Origin: Bacteroidota bacterium | GTDB taxonomy: Bacteria > Bacteroidota > Bacteroidia > Bacteroidales > Prolixibacteraceae | Assembly (NCBI GenBank): GCA_029265715.1 | Contig: JAJUGZ010000021.1 | Span: forward strand, 1-49,819 | Direction: 5' to 3' | DNA length: 49,819 nucleotides | Shown here: in pieces, positions 41,619 through 49,819 of the stretch | Layout: each line of letters opens with the position of its first letter | Position numbering within the stretch: the stretch's first letter is position 1 | Position numbers and translations under genes: made by a program | Notes under the pieces: generated by a model | The model's database searches: none | What the model was told of the DNA's origin: nothing | The model's input: only the letters and a program-made list of their open reading frames with translations

Positions 41619-42968
41619 ATGAAACGAATTAAGTTATTTATAATTACGGCTATTGCTTCTTTTTGCGCTAATAATTTATCAGCACAGAACCCGGTAATCC
41701 GCGATCAGTTTAGCGCCGACCCGACGGCCCGTGTTTTCAACGGGAAGGTTTATCTTTTCCCTTCGCACGATATTACAGCCCCCGAGGGGAAAAACCTCCG
41801 TAAAGATTGGTTCTGCATGAAAGACTACCACGTGTTTTCATCAGAAAATCTTATTGATTGGACCGACCATGGTGTAATTGTAAGCCAGAATACGGTAAAC
41901 TGGGTAGACTCGACCAGTTACAGCATGTGGGCTCCTGATTGCATTGCGCGAAATGGGAAGTATTATTTTTATTTCCCGGCGAATACAAGTGTCACTGACC
42001 CAAGCGGGCGAAAAGGGTTTGGAATTGGGGTTGCGATAGCCGATAACCCGGAAGGCCCGTATATTCCCCAGGAAAAACCTATTTCCGGGGTACATGGTAT
42101 TGATCCAAACGTGTTTATCGATAAAGACGGACAAGCCTATTTGTATTGGGCAATGGGGAAAATTTTTGTGGCCAAACTGAAAGAGAATATGTTAGAGTTG
42201 GATTCCGAACCACAGGAAGTAAGTGAACTTCCGGAGGTTGGATTAAAAGAAGGGCCGTTTTTGTTTGAACGAAACGGGATTTACTACATGACCTACCCAC
42301 ATGTACAAAACAAAATCGAAAGGCTGGAATACGCGATAAGCAACAGTCCGATGGGACCATTTAAGATAACCGGCGTTATTATGGATGAATCGCCTATGAA
42401 CTGCTGGACCAATCACCAGTCGGTTGTCGAATACCGAAATCAATGGTACCTGTTTTACCATCAAAACGAATACTCGCCGCAGTTTGATAAACATCGATCG
42501 GTTTGCATCGACAGCCTCTTCTTCAATACCGACGGGACGATTCAGAAAGTGGTCCCTACGCGGCGTGGTGTTGGTGTCACCAATGCTGCTGGCAGGATTG
42601 AAATTGACCGGTTCAGCTCGAAAAGCGAAGGAACCACCATCGCATTCAATCAGGCTGCTGACCCATTCGACGGATGGAAAGCGGTCTTGGCGAAAAAGGG
42701 AGATTGGGTTCAATACAATACGATAGATTTTGGGAAAGGGAAGTTTAAAAAAGTGATGCTTAACGCCTGTGCAAAAATGGGGGGAACAATACAACTTCGG
42801 TTGGAAAATGCGCACGGACCGGTTATTGGGTCAATTCAGGTTCCTTCGGGGAGCGAACTGAATAAAATTGAAATAAAAGTTTCTGGAATACAATCTGGAA
42901 TCCAGAACCTGGTTGTAGTTTCTGAAACTGATACTCCGGTTGAAGTCGATTGGCTAACGTTTAAATAA
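41619..42968 (+). CDS. GH43 glycoside hydrolase with C-terminal CBM6 (last PUL gene)
   Basis: A 449-residue exported GH43-CBM6 enzyme with signal ending LSAQ (about residue 23). The triad is Asp34 (SADPTAR), Asp162 (GIDPNVF) and Glu211 (KEGPF). The ADPTARVF and YLFPSHD motifs set it apart from the other three NPII-type GH43s and resemble GH43 arabinanase/xylosidase relatives. The CBM6 module covers about 320-449 and ends VDWLTFK. It is probably an arabinofuranosidase or xylosidase. It closes the PUL; a separate promoter precedes the next gene 98 bases on. Confidence 0.88.
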   Translation: MKRIKLFIITAIASFCANNLSAQNPVIRDQFSADPTARVFNGKVYLFPSHDITAPEGKNLRKDWFCMKDYHVFSSENLIDWTDHGVIVSQNTVNWVDSTSYSMWAPDCIARNGKYYFYFPANTSVTDPSGRKGFGIGVAIADNPEGPYIPQEKPISGVHGIDPNVFIDKDGQAYLYWAMGKIFVAKLKENMLELDSEPQEVSELPEVGLKEGPFLFERNGIYYMTYPHVQNKIERLEYAISNSPMGPFKITGVIMDESPMNCWTNHQSVVEYRNQWYLFYHQNEYSPQFDKHRSVCIDSLFFNTDGTIQKVVPTRRGVGVTNAAGRIEIDRFSSKSEGTTIAFNQAADPFDGWKAVLAKKGDWVQYNTIDFGKGKFKKVMLNACAKMGGTIQLRLENAHGPVIGSIQVPSGSELNKIEIKVSGIQSGIQNLVVVSETDTPVEVDWLTFK

Positions 42969-43038
42969 TTCGCTCCCATCTTAGAAACGATCTCCCCGGT
43001 CCTCTTTTGTTTTAAATGCAGGAAAATGGGGAAATTGT

Positions 43039-43046
43039 TACCTTTG
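43039..43046 (+). promoter_or_regulatory. Bacteroidota -7 promoter element for the nitronate monooxygenase gene
   Basis: TACCTTTG exactly fits the TAnnTTTG element and lies 20 bases before the start codon. The nearest upstream TTTG (43006-43009) is 29 bases away, further than the usual spacing of about 20, so only the -7 part is convincing. Confidence 0.5.
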
Positions 43047-43066
43047 CCTTTCTTAAAAGCTAAGGC

Positions 43067-44026
43067 ATGATGGAAAACAAAATATGCAAACTTTTCGGGA
43101 TAGATCTTCCGATTATCCAGGGTGGAATGGTTTGGTGCAGCGGCTGGCGATTGGCCGCTGCCGTTAGTAATAACGGGGGGCTTGGCTTGCTGGGCGCCGG
43201 ATCGATGCACCCGGAGACCCTTCAGGAACACATCCGCAAAACAAAGGCGGCAACCGCCAAGCCGTTTGGTGTAAATGTCCCGATGTTTTATCCCGAGATG
43301 GAAACCATTATGGAAATCATCGCGGCCGAAAAAGTGCCGGTGGTATTTACCTCGGCCGGAAGCCCGAAAACCTGGACCCCGTGGCTGCATGCCCGCGGAA
43401 TTATTGTCGCCCATGTGGTTGCCGGATCGGTGTTTGCCCGCAAATGCGAAGAGGCCGGGGTAGATGCGGTGGTTGCCGAAGGTTTTGAGGCCGGTGGGCA
43501 CAACGGGCGCGACGAAACCACAACTTTGACCCTGATTCCGTCGGTCCGGCGGGCTACTTCGCTGCCCTTGCTGGCTGCCGGTGGCATTGCAACGGGCGAA
43601 GCCATGCTGGCGGCCATGGTGCTTGGCGCCGACGGCGTGCAGATCGGTTCGCGGTTTGCCGTTTCCGAAGAATCATCGGCCCATCCGGAGTTTAAAAAGC
43701 TGGTACCCACGCTGGGAGAGGGTGGTACCAAACTGGCCCTGAAAAAACTGTCGCCGGTGCGGCTGATCAGGAATGAGTTTTTTCAGGCAGTTGACAAGCT
43801 CGAAAAGGAAGGGGCTTCGGAAGAAACACTCAGGGACCTGCTCGGACGCGGCCGTGCCAAAAAAGGGATGTTCGAAGGCGACCTGAAAGAAGGTGAACTG
43901 GAGATCGGGCAGGTTGCATCCATCATTAACGAGATACTTCCGGTGAAAACCATCATGGAAAACCTGATGGCCGAGTACAATCGGGCAAAAGCCGAAGTGA
44001 TTTACGGAGGGAAATACGCCTTTTAA
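43067..44026 (+). CDS. Nitronate monooxygenase / FabK-like FMN-dependent enzyme
   Basis: A 319-residue cytosolic TIM-barrel flavoprotein of the 2-nitropropane dioxygenase family, which includes nitronate monooxygenase and the enoyl-ACP reductase FabK. FMN-binding features are visible: PIIQGGM at 15-21, EGFEAGGHNG near 142-151, and AAGGIATGEAMLAAMVLGAD with GVQIGSRF. The GGHxG motif holds the family's catalytic His. Sequence alone does not separate nitronate detoxification from a fatty-acid role. It has no signal peptide and is not part of the PUL. GC content and CCG proline codons (11 of the first 14) are visibly higher than in the PUL. Confidence 0.85.
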   Translation: MMENKICKLFGIDLPIIQGGMVWCSGWRLAAAVSNNGGLGLLGAGSMHPETLQEHIRKTKAATAKPFGVNVPMFYPEMETIMEIIAAEKVPVVFTSAGSPKTWTPWLHARGIIVAHVVAGSVFARKCEEAGVDAVVAEGFEAGGHNGRDETTTLTLIPSVRRATSLPLLAAGGIATGEAMLAAMVLGADGVQIGSRFAVSEESSAHPEFKKLVPTLGEGGTKLALKKLSPVRLIRNEFFQAVDKLEKEGASEETLRDLLGRGRAKKGMFEGDLKEGELEIGQVASIINEILPVKTIMENLMAEYNRAKAEVIYGGKYAF

Positions 44027-44091
44027 GGTTCTAACCACAGAAAAGCATAAACTCAAGATTCATGTGCTTATATTCTCAATTTTGGGTTCAA

Positions 44092-44204
44092 CAATTTTTG
44101 TATCAACTTCAGTCTTTCAATCTTAGAATCCAATCTGGCAGTTGCCGGAGACATTTATACATTCTCGGTTTGTGCGGGCTTTAGCACAATATGGCTATTT
44201 CATT
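44092..44204. repeat. Dispersed palindromic repeat, copy 3
   Basis: About 112 bases that align along their length with 49712-49819. Shared blocks are CAATTTTxGTATC, CATTTATACATTC, CGGTT and ATGGCTATTTCAT (44191-44203). The left palindrome arm is degraded here (CTGGCAGTTGCCGGAGAC replaces the AATAGCCAT arm). It lies in the 283-base gap between the nitronate monooxygenase and the first M16 peptidase; the rest of that gap shows no gene. Confidence 0.65.
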
Positions 44205-44309
44205 CAACGAAGAAATATCGAACGAGGAATAAGAAATAATAAAAGTCGCAGTCCTCAGGTACAGTATAACTAACTCGCGACTCGTAACTCAAAACTCGCA
44301 ACGTTTAAA

Positions 44310-45551
44310 ATGATTGAATACGAAAAATACCGATTGGGCAACGGACTGGTGGTGATTGCCCACCGCGACGAAACCACGCCAATGGTGTGTGTTGATGTGT
44401 GTTACAACGTCGGCGCCCGCGACGAGGACCCGGAACGCACCGGCTTTGCCCACCTGTTTGAGCACCTCATGTTTGGCGGCTCGAAACACATTCCGGATTA
44501 TGACGGGCCGTTGCAGCTCGCCGGTGGCGACAACAACGCCTACACGACCAACGACCTGACCAATTATTACCTCACCTTGCCAAAGGCTAACCTCGAAACC
44601 GGATTCTGGCTCGAATCGGACCGTATGCTCGAACTGGCTTTTTCAAAAAAGAGCTTAGACGTGCAGCGAAATGTGGTGATCGAAGAGTTCAAACAGCGCT
44701 ACCTGAACCAGCCGTACGGCGACGTGTGGCCGCTGCTGCGTGAAATGGCCTACAAGGTGCACCCGTACCGATGGCCGACCATCGGGCGTGAAATCGGCCA
44801 TATTGAAAAAGCGAACATGCAGCAGGTAAAAGACTTTTTCTATTCGCACTATGCGCCGAACAACGCGGCGCTGGTGGTTGCCGGAAATGTCGGTCCGGAC
44901 GAGGTGTTCCGCCTGGCCGAAAAGTGGTTTGGCCCGATTCCGGCGCGCGATGTCAAGCCGCGTAACCTTCCGCAGGAGCCGGAACAAACGGCTTTGCGCG
45001 AACTGACCGTGGAACGCGCCGTTCCGAACAATGCCATTTACATGGCTTTTCACATGGCAGGCCGTCTGCAACCGGGTTACTTTGCCGCCGACCTGATTTC
45101 GGATGTGCTGTCGAACGGGAACTCCTCGCGCATGTACCAAAACCTGGTGCAGAAACAAAAGCTGTTTTCAGAACTGGATGCCTATATTTCCGGCGATTTC
45201 GACCCGGGCTTGTTTGTGGTATCCGGAAAACCGTCGGAGGGGGTGAGCCTCGAAAAAGCGCGGGCTGCCATTCAGGAAGAATTGGACCGGATGGCACAAG
45301 AGCGGGTTTCGGAATACGAGCTCGAGAAGGTGAAAAACAAGATCGAAGCCAACCTGGTATACAGCGAGATGAGCTACCATACCAAAGCGATGAACCTGGC
45401 CACCGACGAAATTTTGCAGGATGCCTCGCTGATTAACACCCAGATTGAACAGTACCGGGCGGTAACGGTTGACGATCTGCGCGACGAAGCAGCCCGCATC
45501 TTCCGGGGTGAAAATTGCTCGGTTTTAAATTACATTGCCAAAAATTCCTGA
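44310..45551 (+). CDS. M16 family zinc metallopeptidase, catalytic subunit
   Basis: A 413-residue M16 (pitrilysin/processing-peptidase type) protein. The inverted zinc motif HLFEH is at 48-52, and the third zinc ligand is probably Glu125 or Glu126 in VVIEEFKQR. No signal peptide is seen, so a cytoplasmic location is likely. Size and partner arrangement match bacterial two-subunit M16B peptidases, where one subunit carries the zinc site. The partner lacking this motif lies 167 bases downstream. High GC and abundant CCG codons match the neighbouring nitronate monooxygenase gene. Confidence 0.9.
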   Translation: MIEYEKYRLGNGLVVIAHRDETTPMVCVDVCYNVGARDEDPERTGFAHLFEHLMFGGSKHIPDYDGPLQLAGGDNNAYTTNDLTNYYLTLPKANLETGFWLESDRMLELAFSKKSLDVQRNVVIEEFKQRYLNQPYGDVWPLLREMAYKVHPYRWPTIGREIGHIEKANMQQVKDFFYSHYAPNNAALVVAGNVGPDEVFRLAEKWFGPIPARDVKPRNLPQEPEQTALRELTVERAVPNNAIYMAFHMAGRLQPGYFAADLISDVLSNGNSSRMYQNLVQKQKLFSELDAYISGDFDPGLFVVSGKPSEGVSLEKARAAIQEELDRMAQERVSEYELEKVKNKIEANLVYSEMSYHTKAMNLATDEILQDASLINTQIEQYRAVTVDDLRDEAARIFRGENCSVLNYIAKNS

Positions 45552-45718
45552 ATACGTTAGCTTTTATTGCATGAATTCAGGTATTGAATTTGCCTTTACC
45601 CAATGTTACTCAATCGTCATTCGGTCTTTTTAGAAAATAATGACAATTGAATGATCACGAATGACAAAAATTGGCTTTGGGAGACATAGATAATCGATAA
45701 AAATAAACTCTTGTCCCA

Positions 45719-46999
45719 ATGATAAACAGAAAAATGCAACCACCGGTAAGCGCCATCGACCGGTTTGATTATATCCCGACCCAAAAACTGACTCTCACAA
45801 ACGGGTTGCCTGTGTATTTTATTAACGCCGGCAGTCAGGATGTGGTAAAGATCGATTTTATTTTCGAGGCCGGAACCTGGCAACAACCGGCCAACCTGGT
45901 TGCCACGCTGAGCAACAATATGCTCGAAGAGGGGAGCGCCAGATTCGAGGCTGCCGCAATTGCTGAACGTTTCGATTTTTACGGATCGTACATTCAGTTG
46001 TCAGCCGACCAGAATTACGGGGTGGTCAGCATTATCAGCCTGAACCGCCATTTGCCGGCTATTTTGGAGGTGACCGAAGATTTGATTAAAAATTCGGTGT
46101 TTCCCGACCACGAATTCGGGGTGTTGGTGGCTAAAAACCGTCAGCGTTTCCTGATCGAGAACGAGAAGGTGAAAACACTTTGCCAGAAGAAATTTACGCA
46201 GGCATTGTTCGGTATGGGGCATCCGTATGCCATTAAAAACACAGTGGAAGATTACGACCGGGTTACCAAACAGCAGGTGTGGGATTTTTACCGCCGGTTT
46301 TATCACGCCGGAAACTGTCGCCTGGTGGTGGCCGGAAAAGTGGATAACGAAGTACTGACTTTATTAGAGTGGCATTTCGGCGGAACGGACTGGGCGGGCG
46401 AGCCGGTCCTTCAGTTTAATTATCCGGTTGTGCCTGATCCGGTGAAATACCATCATGTCGATAAACCGGATGGCATGCAATCGGCGATCCGGGTTGGGAA
46501 GCATTGGGTTCATAAAACGCATGATGATTACATTGGCTTGTCGATCCTGACAACCATTCTGGGCGGCTATTTCGGTTCGCGCCTGATGGCCAACATTCGC
46601 GAAGACAAAGGCTACACTTACGGGATCGGGGCGTATGTGCTTTCGCTGAAAGAGGCTTCGTACCTGGTTATTTCAACCGAAGTGGGAAATGAGTATGTGG
46701 AACCGACATTGTCCGAAATTCAAAACGAATTGAAGCGGTTGCAGGATGAGCCTGTTTCGGCAGACGAACTCGAAACGGTTAAAAATTACCTGTTTGGCGA
46801 ATTTTTGCGCGATTTTGACGGTCCGTTTGCCCTCTCCGGAAGTTTCCGGGCCATCAACGATTTTGGGCTGGATTATGCGTTTTACGATCGTTATCTGGAA
46901 ACTATCCGTAACATTAATCCGGTCGAGATTCAGCGGTTGGGGAACGAATATCTTTCGGGAGATGAGTGGTACACGGTGGTTGCCGGGAGTAAAAGTTAA
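45719..46999 (+). CDS. M16 family peptidase, non-catalytic partner
   Basis: A 426-residue M16 homologue in which the HxxEH motif is absent: the equivalent region reads NNMLEEGSARFEAAAI. It keeps the C-terminal-domain substrate-binding signature (RLMANIREDKGYTYGIGAYV). This matches the alpha-like subunit of M16B heterodimers, which shapes the chamber while the catalytic partner (44310) cuts. It converges with folE, leaving six bases between them. Confidence 0.88.
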   Translation: MINRKMQPPVSAIDRFDYIPTQKLTLTNGLPVYFINAGSQDVVKIDFIFEAGTWQQPANLVATLSNNMLEEGSARFEAAAIAERFDFYGSYIQLSADQNYGVVSIISLNRHLPAILEVTEDLIKNSVFPDHEFGVLVAKNRQRFLIENEKVKTLCQKKFTQALFGMGHPYAIKNTVEDYDRVTKQQVWDFYRRFYHAGNCRLVVAGKVDNEVLTLLEWHFGGTDWAGEPVLQFNYPVVPDPVKYHHVDKPDGMQSAIRVGKHWVHKTHDDYIGLSILTTILGGYFGSRLMANIREDKGYTYGIGAYVLSLKEASYLVISTEVGNEYVEPTLSEIQNELKRLQDEPVSADELETVKNYLFGEFLRDFDGPFALSGSFRAINDFGLDYAFYDRYLETIRNINPVEIQRLGNEYLSGDEWYTVVAGSKS

Positions 47000-47005
47000 T
47001 CCGTT

Positions 47006-47617
47006 TTAACTAATCAGCCTGATAAATTCTTCGCGGGTAGCAACCCGTTCAAACGCTCCGGTAAAATCGGACGTGGTCGTGACTGAATGCTGTTTTTGTA
47101 CGCCACGCATCTGCATGCACAGGTGTTGTGCTTCAATGACTACGGCAACCCCGAGCGGATTCAGTGTATTCTGGATACATTCTTTAATCTGGGTGGTCAG
47201 TCTTTCCTGAACCTGCAACCGGCGGGCATAGGCGTCAACAACCCGGGCAATTTTGCTAAGCCCGGTGATATATCCGTTGGGAATATAGCCAATGTGAGCT
47301 TTGCCTATAAACGGTAGCATGTGGTGTTCACAGAGCGAATAAATCTCAATATCTTTTACGATGACCATCTGCCGGTAATCTTCTTTGAACATGGCTGAGC
47401 GGAGCATGGCTTCGGGGTCCTGGTCATACCCCTGAAGCAAAAATTGCAACGCTTTGGCAACCCGCATCGGAGTCTTAGACAGGCCCTCGCGTTGCGGGTT
47501 TTCGCCAAGCAGGGTAAGTATTTCAGAATAATGCTTGCTTAACTCGATGGTTTTTTCTGAATCGTATTTTTCTACTTTCCGGTAATTGCTTTCTTTTCCG
47601 TTTAATGAGAATTCCAT
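47006..47617 (-). CDS. folE: GTP cyclohydrolase I
   Basis: A 203-residue enzyme converting GTP to 7,8-dihydroneopterin triphosphate, the first step of folate (or queuosine) synthesis. Zinc ligands Cys96 and His99 ([10 protein letters not shown]) and Cys167 (HLCMQMRG) are present, with the conserved QERLT and GxxSxxT-like (KQHSVTTTS) regions. Length and motifs are typical of type IA FolE. It reads on the minus strand and converges on the M16 partner gene. A TACCTTTG element lies 41 bases upstream of its start. Confidence 0.97.
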   Translation of the reverse strand: MEFSLNGKESNYRKVEKYDSEKTIELSKHYSEILTLLGENPQREGLSKTPMRVAKALQFLLQGYDQDPEAMLRSAMFKEDYRQMVIVKDIEIYSLCEHHMLPFIGKAHIGYIPNGYITGLSKIARVVDAYARRLQVQERLTTQIKECIQNTLNPLGVAVVIEAQHLCMQMRGVQKQHSVTTTSDFTGAFERVATREEFIRLIS

Positions 47618-47657
47618 GTTTTTCAGTTTCTTGGATTATTTCGTCCAAATTGCCCGA

Positions 47658-47665
47658 CAAAGGTA
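47658..47665 (-). promoter_or_regulatory. Bacteroidota -7 promoter element for folE
   Basis: Read on the minus strand this is TACCTTTG, an exact TAnnTTTG match, 40 bases upstream of the folE start codon. The upstream -33 element is not obvious at normal spacing. Confidence 0.5.
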
Positions 47666-47829
47666 GCAAGTAAACGTATTAATTGGCTCTTTTTTTCAAA
47701 TTGATATGCATCCGGCTTAGGGCCGTTTGGTGCAAAGCAATTATTTTTGCAGCGATGATAAAAATGATCAATTCAAATAGATTCATGTAATCATCAGGTA
47801 AAAATAGGTTAAGGTAAGGATGGTTTTTT

Positions 47830-47837
47830 TACCTTTG
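47830..47837 (+). promoter_or_regulatory. Bacteroidota -7 promoter element for hldD
   Basis: TACCTTTG is an exact TAnnTTTG match and would give a leader of roughly 110 bases before hldD. No clear -33 element was found. Confidence 0.5.
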
Positions 47838-47952
47838 TCGGTCAATTTTTAGGAGAAAAAATAAGAATAAACAATAAAAAGACTCTTCAGAAGTTGATAT
47901 AGATTGAAAAGCCAATCTTGGTACGAAAATCAACTGACAATTCTGGATATTT

Positions 47953-48918
47953 ATGATTGTAGTTACAGGCGCTGCCGGATTTATAGGAAGTTATCTCGTT
48001 GGAAAACTAAACAGAGAAGGATTTGAGGATATTGTGATGGTCGATAAATACGACGATCCGTTAAAAGATAAGAACTACAATACGAAAAAATGCCGCGAAC
48101 GAGTTGACCGCGATGATTTTTTCAACTGGCTGGCACAAAACGAGAAATTTGTTCAAATCATCATACATCTTGGGGCCAGGACCGATACGGTCGGGCAGGA
48201 GCCTGAGATTTATCAGCAATTAAACCTCGAATACTCGCAGAAAATCTGGAATGCTTGCATTGACTATGGATTGCCTTTAATTTATGCATCGTCGGCTTCG
48301 ACTTATGGCGATGGTCGTTTGGGATTTGATGATTCACATGAGTTGGTAAATAATTTTGTGCCTCTGAATTTGTATGCCAAATCGAAACACGATTTTGATG
48401 TTTGGGCTTTGTCTCAAAAAAAACAACCATATTTCTGGGCCGGTTTGAAATTTTTCAATGTATACGGGCCGAATGAATATCATAAGGGCCGGATGGCTTC
48501 GGTTATACTTCAGGCTTTCCAGACAATTGGACGGACCGGGGAAATGAATCTTTTTAAGTCGCACAGGCCTGAAATAAAAGATGGTGAACAAGCTCGTGAT
48601 TTTATATATGTTGAAGATGTTGCCAAAGTAATAATGTTCTTCATGCAAAACCGGAAAAAGTCGGGATTGTTTAATGTTGGGACTGGCAAAGCGCGGACAT
48701 ATTTAAGCTTGGCAAAAGCTGTTTTTCGGTCGATGGATAAACCGGAGCACATTCATTTTATTGATACGCCGGAAGATCTCCGTGGGAAATACCAATATTA
48801 CACCTGTGCCAACATAAATAAATTAATTCAGGCAGGCTATAACCAGCCATTTTATTCGCTGGAAGATGGGATTGATGATTATGTCAGGAATTATCTGGTA
48901 TTGAGCAAGAACTATTAA
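47953..48918 (+). CDS. hldD: ADP-L-glycero-D-manno-heptose 6-epimerase
   Basis: A 321-residue short-chain dehydrogenase/epimerase that makes ADP-L-glycero-D-manno-heptose for the lipopolysaccharide core. The NADP-binding GAAGFIG is at 6-12, the catalytic Tyr141-x3-Lys145 lies in LYAKSK, and the HldD-specific stretch NVYGPNEYHKGRMASV is present. Length matches the family. It abuts yaaA on the opposite strand: the last base of its stop is immediately followed by the yaaA stop. Confidence 0.95.
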   Translation: MIVVTGAAGFIGSYLVGKLNREGFEDIVMVDKYDDPLKDKNYNTKKCRERVDRDDFFNWLAQNEKFVQIIIHLGARTDTVGQEPEIYQQLNLEYSQKIWNACIDYGLPLIYASSASTYGDGRLGFDDSHELVNNFVPLNLYAKSKHDFDVWALSQKKQPYFWAGLKFFNVYGPNEYHKGRMASVILQAFQTIGRTGEMNLFKSHRPEIKDGEQARDFIYVEDVAKVIMFFMQNRKKSGLFNVGTGKARTYLSLAKAVFRSMDKPEHIHFIDTPEDLRGKYQYYTCANINKLIQAGYNQPFYSLEDGIDDYVRNYLVLSKNY

Positions 48919-49683
48919 TCAGCGCGTAAAAACCCAGTTGTCTCCTTTCGACAGGTTGTTGTTAAAATAATATCCGTCCAAATCAAAGGCTTTGATATTC
49001 TCAGGGTCGTTAATCTTGTTTTGAATAATAAACCGGCTCATCAGTCCTCTGGCTTTTTTTGCAAAGAATGAAACAATTTTGTATTGCCCGTTTTTTTGCT
49101 CTTTAAATGTTGGTGTAATCAGGCGGGCCTTGAGTTTTTTTGTATCGATTGCAGAAAAGTACTCAACGGAGGCCAGGTTTATCAGGGTTGGCTCGTGTTC
49201 TTTCGATAACTCGTTATTTAATTCAGTGGTAATCGTGTGTTGCCAGAACGCGTAAAGATCCTTTTCCTGGCCAATTGCCAGAGCAGTTCCCATTTCAAGA
49301 CGATAGGGTTGTATCAGATCGAGAGGTTTCAGCAAACCGTAAACCCCCGAGAGGATCCGGATTTTCTCCTGAGCAAGGTACAGTTCTTCTTCTGTCATCG
49401 TTGTTGCTTTCAATCCCTGGTAAACATCGCCATTGAACATGAAAACAGCTTGCCATCCATTGGTTGGAGAAGCTGAGAATTCCCAATTTTGAAACCGATT
49501 GTAATTCAGCTGCGCAAGAGGCTGGGAAATGTTCATCAGACCGGCAATTTTTTCAGGGGTTAGTTTTTGCAATTTCCGGATTATCTTTTCGGATTCATTT
49601 AGAAATACCGGAATAGAATACTCTTTGAACTGAACCGGACATTCGTTGAATAATGATTTGGCGGGAGAAATAACAATTTTCAT
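48919..49683 (-). CDS. yaaA: YaaA/UPF0246 peroxide-stress protein
   Basis: A 254-residue member of the YaaA (DUF328) family. In Escherichia coli this protein lowers intracellular free iron and protects DNA during peroxide stress. Family motifs include MKIVISPAKS at the start, PLAQLNYNRF, LSGVYGLLKPLDLIQPYRLEM and the C-terminal FKEQKNGQYK and FFAKKARGLM. Complete length, no signal peptide. It overlaps nothing and ends one base after hldD. Confidence 0.95.
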   Translation of the reverse strand: MKIVISPAKSLFNECPVQFKEYSIPVFLNESEKIIRKLQKLTPEKIAGLMNISQPLAQLNYNRFQNWEFSASPTNGWQAVFMFNGDVYQGLKATTMTEEELYLAQEKIRILSGVYGLLKPLDLIQPYRLEMGTALAIGQEKDLYAFWQHTITTELNNELSKEHEPTLINLASVEYFSAIDTKKLKARLITPTFKEQKNGQYKIVSFFAKKARGLMSRFIIQNKINDPENIKAFDLDGYYFNNNLSKGDNWVFTR

Positions 49684-49711
49684 CTGTATAAATTTTCAAA
49701 GTTGTTTCTTG

Positions 49712-49819
49712 CAATTTTCGTATCTATTTCTGTTTTTCAAACTAGTTTTTCAACGAGATGGAATAGCCATTTATACATTCCCGGTTGGTATAAGCTTCAG
49801 CTTTTATGGCTATTTCATC
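49712..49819. repeat. Dispersed palindromic repeat, copy 4 (runs to the window edge)
   Basis: Inverted arms GATGGAATAGCCAT (49757-49770 region) and ATGGCTATTTCATC (49806-49819) can pair with one mismatch around a spacer of about 35 bases. The copy aligns with 44092-44204 over about 110 bases in the same orientation. It lies upstream of yaaA (minus strand). The window ends exactly at the end of the right arm, so the element may continue. Confidence 0.7.

Larger units (their letters stand above)
47618..47952. other. Divergent promoter region between folE and hldD
   Basis: This 335-base AT-rich gap contains an exact -7 element for each flanking gene (47658-47665 on the minus strand, 47830-47837 on the plus strand). 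I see no gene or structured RNA in it. Confidence 0.6.

Overview
The window comes from a member of the Bacteroidota. It carries tandem SusC/SusD pairs, surface-lipoprotein signals of the Cys-Glu-Asp type, and exact TAnnTTTG -7 promoter elements ahead of housekeeping genes. The gene content (many GH43 enzymes, FolE, HldD, YaaA) would fit an environmental order such as Marinilabiliales or Prolixibacteraceae, but that finer placement is a guess. No rRNA, tRNA, CRISPR array, integrase or transposase was seen.

About 410-42968 is one very large polysaccharide utilization locus (PUL), all on the plus strand. The first block (410-11342) is the capture and import module: susC-susD, a second and dissimilar susC-susD, and a DUF1735-type surface lipoprotein. 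It ends at a clear intrinsic terminator (about 11353). The second block (11654-42968) is an almost gap-free run of exported enzymes. It holds a retaining-type GH97, a GH3 with a PA14 insert, four consecutive CE1-type esterases, a type-B carboxylesterase, a SASA/DUF303 acetylesterase, GH43-CBM6, GH31, GH43-CBM6, NPCBM-GH27, a fused GH146/GH127-esterase, three more GH43s, a GH9 with a large N-terminal extension, and a final GH43-CBM6.

Together these suggest removal of ester groups (ferulate and/or acetate) and of L-arabinofuranose (alpha by GH43, beta by GH146/127), galactose or arabinopyranose (GH97, GH27) and alpha-xylose or alpha-glucose (GH31) caps. GH3 and GH43 would finish xylo- or gluco-oligosaccharides. 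The likely target is a heavily esterified and branched plant hemicellulose, such as complex arabinoxylan or an arabinose-rich cell-wall glycan. No GH10, GH11, GH8, GH30, GH5 or GH98 endoxylanase and no alpha-glucuronidase is present. The only candidate backbone cleaver is the GH9. No regulator (hybrid two-component sensor, AraC or ECF sigma/anti-sigma pair) lies in the window.

About 43067-49683 is ordinary chromosome: a nitronate monooxygenase/FabK-like flavoprotein, a pair of M16 peptidases (one catalytic, one lacking HxxEH), folE on the minus strand, hldD, and yaaA on the minus strand. Proline codon choice shifts from CCC/CCT/CCA in the PUL body to CCG in this segment, with the last PUL genes intermediate.

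Non-coding structure includes a dispersed palindromic repeat (AGCCATT...AATGGCTATTTCAT type) at four places (about 289, 10174, 44092 and 49712), a MITE-like element with an 18-bp perfect hairpin at 21167-21305, and a 16-bp perfect hairpin between the first two CE1 genes.
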